Assembly (NCBI RefSeq): GCF_011038975.1
Contig: NZ_JAAKEC010000003.1
Span: forward strand, 140,722 to 204,721
Reading direction: 5' to 3'
Length of the DNA stretch: 64,000 nt
From: Adlercreutzia sp. ZJ176
GTDB lineage: Bacteria > Actinomycetota > Coriobacteriia > Coriobacteriales > Eggerthellaceae
Positions 10,162 through 17,681 of the stretch are shown piece after piece. Numbering within the stretch: the stretch's first letter is position 1; every line of letters begins with the position of its first letter. Below the pieces are notes generated by a model. That model was not told where the DNA came from. It did not search any database and saw only the letters and a program-made list of their open reading frames with translations. The position numbers were made by a program, and so were the translations under genes.

Positions 10162-11673
10162 TCAGCCTCCTATCCCCTCGCGCAGGCGGAAGCCCAGCGC
10201 CTCCGCCAGATGGTCCGCGCCCACGGCGTCGCGCTCGGCGATGTCGGCTATGGTGCGCGCCACGCCGAGCACGCTCACGAGCGCGCGGCCGCTCATCGAG
10301 TACGCCTGCGCCGTGGACACGATGAACGCCTCGGCCTCCGGCGAGAGCCGGCACGCCGCGATCACCTCCTGCGGCCCTCCGCGGCGCGCGCCCGCCGCCG
10401 CGCCGCCAGCCTCGGCCGCGTCGCGCGCATGCCGCCAGGCCGCGAACTCCCGGCCGCGCATGACGCCTTCGCGCAGCTGCGCCGAACTCGTCCCGCGCCC
10501 TGAATCGAGCACGCCGCTCGGATCGAGGCGCGCCACGTCGAGCTGCAGGTCGATGCGGTCCATGAGCGGCCCGCCGATGCGCCCCTGGTACTGCCTGATC
10601 TGCGGCAGCGTGCACGTGCAGGCGCGCTCCGGGTCGCCGAAATACCCGCAGGGGCAGGGGTTCGACGCCGCCACCAGCATGAAGCGCGCGGGAAACGACA
10701 CGTTCCCGTCAGCGCGCGTGAGGCACACCACCCCTGACTCCATCGGCTGGCGCAGCGCCTGGAGGGCCGCGCCCTTGAACTCCGCGAGCTCGTCGAGAAA
10801 GAGGACGCCCTGGTGGGCAAGGGATATCTCACCTGGGCGCAGCGGGTTTCCGCCTCCGACGAGCCCCGCCGGGGTCGCTGAGTGATGCGGGTGACGAAAC
10901 GGCCGCTTGCCCGCCAAGATGCCGGAGACGTCCTCCCCGGCCACCGAGTGCACCACCGCCGCCTCGAGCATCTCGTCTTGCCCGAGCGGCGGCAGGATGG
11001 AGGCGATGCGCGAGGCGAGCATGGTCTTGCCCGATCCCGGAGGCCCCATCATGAGCAGCCCGTGCCGGCCGGCTGCCGCTACCTGCAGCGCGCGCTTCGC
11101 CGCCTCATGGCCCGACACATCCCTGAAATCGGGGGCGGAAGCGTCGGTCGGGCGCAGCTGCGCGGCGCTCGAGCACGCCACGGGCGCAAACGGCTCCTCC
11201 GCGTGCAAGCGGCCCAGCGAGGGCAGCGCCAGCTGCACGAGGCTGTCGAGCGGCACCGCCTGCTCCCCCGAGCTCACCAGCGCAAGCCCCTGGCGCGCGG
11301 CGCAGATCCCGAAGGCGAGCGCACCCGCCACCGACCGCACGCTCCCCTCGAGCGAGAGCTCCCCCACGAAGAGCCGGCCCGCGAGCAGCCCCAAGTCCAC
11401 CTGGCCCGTCGCAGCCAAGATGCCCAGCGCTATAGGCAGGTCGAACCCCGATCCCGTCTTGCGCACGTCCCCCGGCGCCAGGTTCACGACGATCTTCTCG
11501 TTCGGCATCGCAAACCCCGACGCCCGTATGGCGGCGCGCACGCGCTCGCGCGCCTCCTGCACGGCCACGTCGGGCATGCCCACGATGGCCATGCCGGGAA
11601 GCCCGCTCGACACCACAACCTCCACGGCCACGGGCCGCGCCTCCACACCCCGCAGCGTTGCACCCACGACCAT
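10162..11673 (-). CDS. comM: ComM/YifB-family Mg-chelatase-like AAA ATPase
   Basis: 503 aa from the ATG at 11673 (MVVGATLRGVEARPVAVEVV), chosen because AGAGGTG lies about 11 bases upstream; an in-frame GTG at 11688 adds five residues. An N-terminal ChlI/Lon-protease-like fold precedes the AAA module with Walker A GPPGSGKTMLA, Walker B LFLDELAEF and the NPCPCGYFGD signature, then a C-terminal Mg_chelatase_C domain. ComM is a hexameric helicase that promotes branch migration in transformation. It sits between yraN and dprA in one operon. Confidence 0.95.
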   Translation of the reverse strand: MVVGATLRGVEARPVAVEVVVSSGLPGMAIVGMPDVAVQEARERVRAAIRASGFAMPNEKIVVNLAPGDVRKTGSGFDLPIALGILAATGQVDLGLLAGRLFVGELSLEGSVRSVAGALAFGICAARQGLALVSSGEQAVPLDSLVQLALPSLGRLHAEEPFAPVACSSAAQLRPTDASAPDFRDVSGHEAAKRALQVAAAGRHGLLMMGPPGSGKTMLASRIASILPPLGQDEMLEAAVVHSVAGEDVSGILAGKRPFRHPHHSATPAGLVGGGNPLRPGEISLAHQGVLFLDELAEFKGAALQALRQPMESGVVCLTRADGNVSFPARFMLVAASNPCPCGYFGDPERACTCTLPQIRQYQGRIGGPLMDRIDLQLDVARLDPSGVLDSGRGTSSAQLREGVMRGREFAAWRHARDAAEAGGAAAGARRGGPQEVIAACRLSPEAEAFIVSTAQAYSMSGRALVSVLGVARTIADIAERDAVGADHLAEALGFRLREGIGG

Positions 11674-11691
11674 GCACTGCGCGCCCACCTC

Positions 11692-12153
11692 TCACGCCGT
11701 CCCGAACGCGCTGATGATGTGACGCACGAGCGCCCGATCGGGCGAGACCGCCACGATGGACACCACGTCGAACCGCACGGGCAGGTCGACGTCGGTCTCG
11801 TAGCGCGACAGGAAGGCGAGCGCGATCTTCTCGTACTTGTCGCGCTTGCTCGCGCTCACCGCCTCGGCGGGGAACCCTTTGCTGCAGTTCGAGCGCGTCT
11901 TCACCTCCACGAACACGAGCGCGTTGCTGTCGCGCGCGATGATGTCAGCTTCGCCGAAGCTGCACGCCCAGTTGCGCGCCACGATGTCGTAGCCGCGGCG
12001 GTACAGAAAGCGCGCCGCGGCGTCCTCCCCGCGCTGGCCGAGCTCGCGGTTGCGCTGGCCGCGGCTCCTCCCCCTCTTCTTGGCGGCGACGTCAGCGCAC
12101 CCTCGCTCCTCGGGACCGAGCTCGACGTACTCCGCCTGACTTGACCGTGCCAT
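11692..12153 (-). CDS. YraN/UPF0102 endonuclease-like protein
   Basis: 153 aa. The ATG at 12153 follows GGAGGCAGGCT. The first 35 residues are basic and poorly conserved; then GQRGEDAAARFLYRRGYDIV, the nuclease-like GEADIIARDSNALVFVEVKT (Asp, Glu and Lys of a PD-(D/E)XK fold) and the C-terminal RFDVVSIV strand match the UPF0102 family. It usually sits beside comM, dprA and rnhB, as here. Biochemical role is unsettled. Confidence 0.93.
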   Translation of the reverse strand: MARSSQAEYVELGPEERGCADVAAKKRGRSRGQRNRELGQRGEDAAARFLYRRGYDIVARNWACSFGEADIIARDSNALVFVEVKTRSNCSKGFPAEAVSASKRDKYEKIALAFLSRYETDVDLPVRFDVVSIVAVSPDRALVRHIISAFGTA

Positions 12154-12408
12154 AGCCTGCCTCCTTGTCTCTCGCAAGGCAAGCATAGAGGCGTCGTCTG
12201 ACGCGCATATGGCGCAGGTCGGGCAAAAAGGCGCGCGAACTTCGCCCGCCATGCGGCAGCCAAGTCGCGCAAGACCGGCAGCAGCGCGCCGCCGCGACGC
12301 CGGCAAGCCGCGCGCATCTGGCGCGTATCAAGCGGAGGCAGCATGCGTTTCGGGCGGAATCATCCGCGCAGCCTGGCGGAAGCTCCGAAGGCGACGAGGC
12401 GGAAAGGA

Positions 12409-12436
12409 GGAAGGAAGGAAGGAAGGAAGGAAGGAA
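12409..12436. repeat. (GGAA)7 tetranucleotide tract
   Basis: Seven perfect GGAA units lie in the 383-bp gap between yraN and rnhB, flanked by near-units (GGAAAGGA before, AAAAAGGGG after). Such tracts are prone to slippage. It is upstream of the yraN ATG by about 255 bases, so it could affect transcript leader length but not a reading frame. The remainder of 12154-12536 shows no gene. Confidence 0.85.
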
Positions 12437-12462
12437 AAAGGGGAAGCGAGGCGGCAAGCTGC

Positions 12463-12494
12463 GCCTGGGGCTCGCCCTTTGCTGCGCCCCAGGC
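12463..12494 (-). terminator. Possible terminator after rnhB
   Basis: A perfect 9-bp stem GCCTGGGGC / GCCCCAGGC with a 14-base loop lies 43 bases beyond the rnhB stop. There is no immediate T-run on the minus strand; the first T-rich stretch is about 20 bases further on. It may stop transcription weakly or be an RNA structure of another kind. Confidence 0.35.
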
Positions 12495-12536
12495 TCGCCT
12501 CGAAAAGAGCTTCGGAAGGAGAAGAGGGCCGCTCTC

Positions 12537-13328
12537 CTAGAACAGCGTCGGCTGCGTGAAGGCCGTGCAGAACGACGCACGATGCGCGGGGCTCAGCCCC
12601 CGCTCCTTGATGGCGCGGATGTGCTCCTCGCTCCCGTAGCCCTTGTTGGAGGCGAGGCCGTAGCCCGGGTACTGCGCGTCGAGCTGCGTCATGAGGGCGT
12701 CGCGCTCCACCTTCGCCACGATGGAGGCGGCGGCGATCGAGGCGCACCGGGCGTCGCCCTTGACCACGTTGACCTCGCGCGCGTCCAAGTGCAGCGGGTT
12801 TCCGTCGAGCAGGATGACATCGGGGGCAACACCCGCCGCCTCGACGGCGGCCACCGCGCGCCTGAACGCCGCCGTGAGCGAGGCCGTCATGCCCGCCGCG
12901 TCGATCTCGTCCGGCTGCACGTACTGGACCGTCCACGCGAGCGCGCGCTGCCTCACCTGCGCGGCGATCGCCTCACGCTGCTCGGGCTTCACCTGCTTGG
13001 AGTCGTTGAGCCCCTCGATCACGTCGCCCTCGCGCAGCACCACCGCGCCCACCGCGAGCGGACCCGCCAGAGGCCCGCGGCCCACCTCGTCGAGCCCCAC
13101 GCACACGCGCCCGCCGCGCTCGGCGGCAAGCGCGCGCTCGAAGGCGTACATGCCCGCCACGCGCTCGCGCTCGGCGGCCTCGGCCTCGAGGCGGCGGCGC
13201 GCCACCTCGACCGCGCGGCGCACGCCCTTGCGCGTGTCAGCTACCAGCGAGCGCTCGAGCACCGCGAAGGCCGCCTCGTCGGCCTCCTGCAGCTTGCGCT
13301 TGATCTCGGGAACCGTCAGGTCCAGCAC
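12537..13328 (-). CDS. rnhB: Ribonuclease HII
   Basis: 263 aa starting at GTG 13328, seven bases after GGAGGTCAAGAC. The first 70 residues are a helical extension (MLDLTVPEIKRKLQEADEAA). The catalytic core follows with VGLDEVGRGPLAGP carrying the first Asp and Glu, NDSKQVKPEQREAIA, and DARCASIAAASIVAKVERDA for the later acidic residues. It removes RNA primers and ribonucleotides from DNA. It is downstream of rplS, a common actinobacterial pairing. Confidence 0.97.
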   Translation of the reverse strand: MLDLTVPEIKRKLQEADEAAFAVLERSLVADTRKGVRRAVEVARRRLEAEAAERERVAGMYAFERALAAERGGRVCVGLDEVGRGPLAGPLAVGAVVLREGDVIEGLNDSKQVKPEQREAIAAQVRQRALAWTVQYVQPDEIDAAGMTASLTAAFRRAVAAVEAAGVAPDVILLDGNPLHLDAREVNVVKGDARCASIAAASIVAKVERDALMTQLDAQYPGYGLASNKGYGSEEHIRAIKERGLSPAHRASFCTAFTQPTLF

Positions 13329-13429
13329 GTCTTGACCTCCTTCGTCACGTCTCGCCTTGCGCCCCGCCGCGCGCGTCGCGGAAGGCGGGGCGGAAACAAG
13401 CGCCGCATGCCACCGCCCTGCGCTTCATC

Positions 13430-13466
13430 GCACCTCAAACAAAGAGCTCCCCCAAAGGAGAGCTCT
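13430..13466 (-). terminator. Terminator after rplS
   Basis: Arms AGAGCTC (13443-13449) and GAGAGCTCT (13458-13466) form a hairpin followed on the minus strand by TTTGTTTGAGG. It lies 25 bases after the rplS stop, so rnhB may be partly insulated from rplS transcription. Confidence 0.75.
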
Positions 13467-13490
13467 CAGACAGGTTATGCGGCGTGAGCC

Positions 13491-13838
13491 TTAGCGGAAG
13501 GACTTCTCCTTGATCTTGGCAGCCTTGCCCACCTTGTTGCGCAGGTAGTAGAGCTTGGCGCGACGCACGTCGCCGCGGCGGGTGATCTCGATCTTCTCGA
13601 TCTTGGGGGAATGCACCGGGAAGGTACGCTCGACGCCCACAGAGAAGCTGATCTTGCGCACGGTGAACGTCTCGCGCGAGGAAGCGCCCTGGCGGCGGAT
13701 GACGTCGCCCTGGAACACCTGGATACGCTCGCGGTTGCCCTCGGTGATGCGATAGTGGACCTTCACGTTGTCGCCCACGTTGAAATCAGGGATGTCCTGC
13801 TTGATCTGCTGTTGCTCGATAGCGCGAATGATGTCCAT
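13491..13838 (-). CDS. rplS: 50S ribosomal protein L19
   Basis: 115 aa, [20 protein letters not shown], with the L19 core [20 protein letters not shown] and [21 protein letters not shown]19 contributes to the 30S-50S bridge. The gene has its own promoter and terminator, and is not directly joined to the trmD operon as it is in many bacteria. Confidence 0.99.
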   Translation of the reverse strand: MDIIRAIEQQQIKQDIPDFNVGDNVKVHYRITEGNRERIQVFQGDVIRRQGASSRETFTVRKISFSVGVERTFPVHSPKIEKIEITRRGDVRRAKLYYLRNKVGKAAKIKEKSFR

Positions 13839-13904
13839 TGTCGATTTCCTTCTATATTCCCACGGTTACACTTAAGTATCGTTTAGGTAAAGACACGATT
13901 TGAA

Positions 13905-13933
13905 AGCATATCACCTCATGCCGCAGTTTGCAA
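13905..13933 (-). promoter_or_regulatory. rplS promoter
   Basis: -35 TTGCAA (13928-13933), a 17-bp spacer and -10 TATGCT (13905-13910) put the start near 13898, giving a leader of about 60 bases before rplS. The same TTGCAA -35 is found upstream of rpsP. Confidence 0.65.
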
Positions 13934-13963
13934 GCAAAACGGCACGATCAACGGCGAATTTTT

Positions 13964-13995
13964 CCGAAAGGCGCGTTCCTGACTGGCCTTTTCGG
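13964..13995. terminator. Stem-loop at the end of the nickel-type operon
   Basis: CCGAAAGGC (13964-13972) pairs with GCCTTTTCGG (13986-13995) apart from one bulged base. It lies about 70 bases past the nikE-like stop. The flanking runs are A/T-rich but not a clean U-tract for the minus-strand transcript, so this is only a plausible terminator. Confidence 0.35.
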
Positions 13996-14065
13996 GCGCA
14001 CAGGCGAAAGCGACGAGGCGCTCGAACCCCGCGGGCGCCTCCCCCGTGCCTCCCTCGCGCCTCCC

Positions 14066-14698
14066 CTACCGCTTCCCCGCCGCCGCGTGCTCGGCGCGCG
14101 CGGCTGCCAGGTCGACCGTGCGCGTGGCGATGCGCGCGGTGAGCGCCGGCGAGTGCGAGACGAGCACGATCCCCATGCCGCGCTCGTCCGCTGCCGCGAC
14201 GATGAAGCGCCACAGCTGCGCCTGGGTGACCGCGTCGAGCATGGTGGAGATCTCGTCGGCGACGAGGTAGCGCGGGCCCGCGGCGAGGGCGCGCGCGATG
14301 CAGAAGCGCTGGAGCTCGCCGCCCGAGAGCTCGTGCGGGAAGCGGCGCAGCCACGCGTCCCGGATGCCGAGCGCGTCGAGCAACTCGGCCGGCACCGCGC
14401 CCGCCTCGGCGAGCGACGCCTCCATGCGCATGCGCGGGTCGAGCACGCTCTCCGGGTGCTGGCCGATCAGCTGCACGAGGCAGGCGCCGCGGCGCGGCAG
14501 GGGCTCGCCGTCAACCGTCACCACGCCGCCCTGCGGGCGCTCATATCCCGCCAAGATGCGGCAGAGCGTCGTCTTGCCGAACCCCGAGGGCGCGCTCAGG
14601 GCCACGCGCTCCCCCGGCGCCACCTCGAGCGAGAAGCCCGCGTAGAGCGCGGGGCGCCCCGCGTACCCGAACATGATGTCACGCGCCGCAAGCGTCAC
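14066..14698 (-). CDS. nikE: Nickel/peptide-type ABC transporter ATP-binding protein (NikE-like)
   Basis: 210 aa from GTG 14698, overlapping the upstream ATPase gene (GTGA). Walker A is unusual, APSGFGKTTL (Phe in place of the common Ser/Ala). The signature LSGGELQRFCIARALA and Walker B YLVADEI with HSPAL follow. It is short for the DppF/NikE group because it lacks the C-terminal oligopeptide-binding tail. The partner ATPase is encoded immediately upstream. Nickel specificity is inferred from the operon's operator and His-rich proteins, not from this sequence. Confidence 0.85.
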   Translation of the reverse strand: MTLAARDIMFGYAGRPALYAGFSLEVAPGERVALSAPSGFGKTTLCRILAGYERPQGGVVTVDGEPLPRRGACLVQLIGQHPESVLDPRMRMEASLAEAGAVPAELLDALGIRDAWLRRFPHELSGGELQRFCIARALAAGPRYLVADEISTMLDAVTQAQLWRFIVAAADERGMGIVLVSHSPALTARIATRTVDLAAARAEHAAAGKR

Positions 14699-15816
14699 AG
14701 CGCCTCGCCTCCCTCGCTCGGCGCAGCTGCGGCCCCAGCCGCGCGCCGCGCGCCTGCTTCCGCAGGCCCCTCACCAGGCGCATCCGCGCTCTTCCTGCTC
14801 GTCGCGGTCCCCGCGCCCGCGCCGGCGAACGCGGCGAAGCCGTGCTCAGGCAGCGCGTGCCAGAGCGCGCGCGAGAAGGGGTGCTCGAGCAGCTCGGGCG
14901 CGGCGAAGTTCGCCACCGCCGTCTCCTCGACCACGGTGCCGTCCTTGAACACCGCCACGCGGTCGGCCACGCGCAGCGCGAGCTCGATGTCGTGCGTGAT
15001 GAGCATCACGCCGCCGCCCGCGTCGGCGAACGCGCGGAAGTCGTCCATGGCGCGCACGGCGAGCTCCAGGTCGAGCCCGGGCGTGGGCTCGTCGGCCACG
15101 ATCACGCGCGGCGCGTCCATGAGCGCGCAGCACAGAAGCACGCGGCGCGCCATGCCGCCCGAGAGCTCGTGCGGGTAGAGGTCCTCGACCTCGGGAGCCA
15201 GCCCGTAGCGCGCGAAGAGCTCGCGCTGCCGGCGGGCCCGCTGCGCCGCGTCCTCGCGCCGTGCCCGCCCGCGCCCGCACGCCGCGCCGCGCACGAACGC
15301 GCCCACCTTCATGAGCGGGTCGAGGCTCGCCACGCTCTGCGGCACGAGCGCGATCCCCCGCCCGCGCACACGCGCAAGGGCCGCGGCGTCCATGGGCTCG
15401 CCGTCGAACCAGATGCGCCCCGTCACCGTGGCGTTCGGCTCGAAGAGCCCCATGACGGCGTCAGCCAGAAGCGACTTCCCCGAGCCGCTCGCACCGACCA
15501 CAGCCACGATCTCGCCTGCATGCACCGAGATCGACAAGCGCTCGATGGGCCGCACCTCGCGCTGCCTTGCCGCAAGGTAGGGCTCCTCGGCGTCGTACAT
15601 GCGGAACGACACCGTGAGGTCCTCCACCTGCAGCAGGTGATGCCCGTGCGCATGCCGCGACGCAGGCGCGTGCGTGTGGTGGTGGTGCGCCTGCGCGTCC
15701 TCGTGCCGCGTCTGCTCGTGGCGTGCGTCCTCGTGTCGCATTCGCTCGCGCTGCGCATCCTCACGTTGCGCGTCCTCGCGCAGGGCCCTCTTCCCGTCCT
15801 CGGTCATCTTCCCCAC
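14695..15816 (-). CDS. nikD: ABC transporter ATP-binding protein with His-rich N-terminal extension (NikD-like)
   Basis: 373 aa from GTG 15816, seven bases after AGGAG. Residues 13-60 are a charged, repetitive extension (repeats of R/H-E-D-A-Q/R) ending in HHHHTHAPASRHAHGHH, with 13 His between residues 28 and 60. The ATPase follows: Walker A GASGSGKSLLA, LSGGMARRVLLCCALM, Walker B VIVADEPTPGLD, H-loop ITHDIELA. The His cluster suggests storage or sensing of Ni/Co/Zn at the cytoplasmic face. The C-terminal 50 residues are Ala/Gly-rich. Confidence 0.87.
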   Translation of the reverse strand: MGKMTEDGKRALREDAQREDAQRERMRHEDARHEQTRHEDAQAHHHHTHAPASRHAHGHHLLQVEDLTVSFRMYDAEEPYLAARQREVRPIERLSISVHAGEIVAVVGASGSGKSLLADAVMGLFEPNATVTGRIWFDGEPMDAAALARVRGRGIALVPQSVASLDPLMKVGAFVRGAACGRGRARREDAAQRARRQRELFARYGLAPEVEDLYPHELSGGMARRVLLCCALMDAPRVIVADEPTPGLDLELAVRAMDDFRAFADAGGGVMLITHDIELALRVADRVAVFKDGTVVEETAVANFAAPELLEHPFSRALWHALPEHGFAAFAGAGAGTATSRKSADAPGEGPAEAGARRAAGAAAAPSEGGEAL

Positions 15817-15820
15817 CTGC

Positions 15821-16678
15821 CTACTCCTGGGCCGAGTGCGGATCGACGAGCTTGCGCAGGCTCGATCCCGCCACGTCGAACAGCATCACCACGCCGATGA
15901 GCGCCAGGCCCGGGAACAGCGCGAGCCACCAGGCGCCCGCCGACAAATACGTCATCGACTCCGACAGGATGATGCCGATGGCCGGCTGCTCGGGCGGCAG
16001 GCCGAAGCCCAGAAACGTCACGGCCGCCTCGTGGAGGATGGCGTGCGGGAACATCAGCACAAGTCCCACGAGGAACTGCGGCAGCACGTAGGGCAGCATG
16101 TGGCGCAGCGCGATGCGCACGCGCCCCACGCCGAGCTGGCGCGCTGCGCCCACGAAGCCGGCCTGCTTGCACTGAAGGATCTCGGCGCGGATCACGCGCG
16201 TGAGGCTCGGCCAGTGCGTGAGCGCCACGCCGACGGTCACGCCCCAGAACCCCTTCCCCAGCGCGAACGAGATGAGGATGAGCAGCACGATGTGCGGGAC
16301 GCCCATCATGAGGTCCACGAGCCACGACACCACCGCGTCGGCGCGCCGCCCGCCGAGCGCCGCCGCCGCGCCGAGCGCCAGCGCGATCAGCGACGACGCC
16401 ACCGCCGCGATCAGCCCCACGAGCACGCTGGTCGAGAGCCCCGCAAGCGTGCGCGTGAGCATGTCGCGGCCCATCCAGTCGGTGCCGAAGGGGTGCGCGA
16501 GCGAGGGCGCGAGGTTCTTCTGCGTGAAGTCGGTGGCCGTCGCCGCGTCGAAGCAGGCCAGGCCCGCGCCCACCACGCACGTCAAAAGCAGCGCCGACGC
16601 CGCGCATGCCAGAAGCGTCGCGCGGCGGTTCGCCATGCGCCGCGCCCGCGGCCGGTGGAAGGTGGTGACGGCGCTCAT
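15821..16678 (-). CDS. nikC: ABC transporter permease (NikC/DppC-like)
   Basis: 285 aa from ATG 16678, overlapping the stop of the partner permease. An N-terminal helix (LLACAASALLLTCVVGAGLA), then HPFGTDWMGRDMLTRTLAG, the motif that opens DppC/NikC permeases, and the EAA-type loop LGVGRVRIALRHMLPYVLPQ. The conserved end LFDVAGSSLRKLVDP is present. With the neighbouring permease it forms the transmembrane pore. Family certain, substrate inferred. Confidence 0.92.
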   Translation of the reverse strand: MSAVTTFHRPRARRMANRRATLLACAASALLLTCVVGAGLACFDAATATDFTQKNLAPSLAHPFGTDWMGRDMLTRTLAGLSTSVLVGLIAAVASSLIALALGAAAALGGRRADAVVSWLVDLMMGVPHIVLLILISFALGKGFWGVTVGVALTHWPSLTRVIRAEILQCKQAGFVGAARQLGVGRVRIALRHMLPYVLPQFLVGLVLMFPHAILHEAAVTFLGFGLPPEQPAIGIILSESMTYLSAGAWWLALFPGLALIGVVMLFDVAGSSLRKLVDPHSAQE

Positions 16679-17658
16679 CGCGCACCTCCCCTTCGCCGCA
16701 TGCGCGGGTCGACCACGCCGTAGAGCACGTTCGCCGCCAAGTTGCCGCCGAACACGAGCGCCGCCGACACGAGCGCAATGCCCGCGAGCAGCGCCACGTC
16801 GCCGCCGAGGCCCGCCGTCACGGCCGCCTGCCCGAGCCCCGGGTAGGAGAACACCTGCTCGACGAGGACCGACCCGCCGAAGATCTCCGAGATCTGCGCG
16901 AACTGCAGCGTGATGGCGGGAAGGACCAGGTTGCGCAGCCCGTGGCGCCGCGCGACCTGCCAGGTGCTCATGCCGCGCGCCCGCGCGAAGCGCACGTAGT
17001 CGCTCTCCATGACGTCGATCGTCTTCTCGCGCGTGTGCAGCGCCACGTTCGCCACCCCCACCACCGACAGCGTGATGGCGGGCAGCGCGATGTGGTGCAG
17101 GGCGTCGAGCAGCGTCACGTCGGCGGCGGCCTTGCCCACCGGCACCGAGAAGCCGAGCGGGAACCACCCCAGCCCCACGGCGAACACCATGAGGAACAGC
17201 AGCCCGATCCAGAACGTCGGGCTCGCCGCCAGCACGAAGCAGTAGCCCTTCACCAGCTTGTCCGCGAGGCTGCCGCGGCGCACGCCCGCGAGGACGCCGA
17301 GCGCAAAGCCGATCACCCCGCTCGCCACCCAGGCGATCGCCATGAGCGCCAGCGAGTTCGCGGCGCGCGCGGCGATCACTTGCGCCACCGGCGCGTTGTA
17401 GCGCAGCGACGTCCCCATGTCGCCCTGCAAAAGCGCCGACGCCCAGCTGAGGTAGCGCTCGGGGAGCGGCGTGCCCACGCCCCAGTACGCGTCGAGCTGC
17501 GCGCGCTTCTCGGGGCTCATGGAGAGGAGCGCCGCCTGCCCCACGTTCGCCTGCACGGGGTCAACCGGCGAGAGGCTCACCAGCGTGAACACGACCACGC
17601 TCACCGCCGCCATGAGCAGCAGGAACCTGAGCGCGTTATGTAGGATGTACTTCGCCAT
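16675..17658 (-). CDS. nikB: ABC transporter permease (NikB/DppB-like)
   Basis: 327 aa from ATG 17658: MAKYILHNALRFLLLMAAVS, a typical DppB/NikB N-terminal helix followed by LSPVDPVQANVG. The loop YVRFARARGMSTWQVARRHG is the EAA motif, and DPRMRRR closes the protein. It lies 23 bases after the receptor gene and overlaps the next permease by 4 bases. Confidence 0.93.
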   Translation of the reverse strand: MAKYILHNALRFLLLMAAVSVVVFTLVSLSPVDPVQANVGQAALLSMSPEKRAQLDAYWGVGTPLPERYLSWASALLQGDMGTSLRYNAPVAQVIAARAANSLALMAIAWVASGVIGFALGVLAGVRRGSLADKLVKGYCFVLAASPTFWIGLLFLMVFAVGLGWFPLGFSVPVGKAAADVTLLDALHHIALPAITLSVVGVANVALHTREKTIDVMESDYVRFARARGMSTWQVARRHGLRNLVLPAITLQFAQISEIFGGSVLVEQVFSYPGLGQAAVTAGLGGDVALLAGIALVSAALVFGGNLAANVLYGVVDPRMRRRGGAR

Positions 17659-17681
17659 GGCGCGCTATCGTAGCATAAAAG

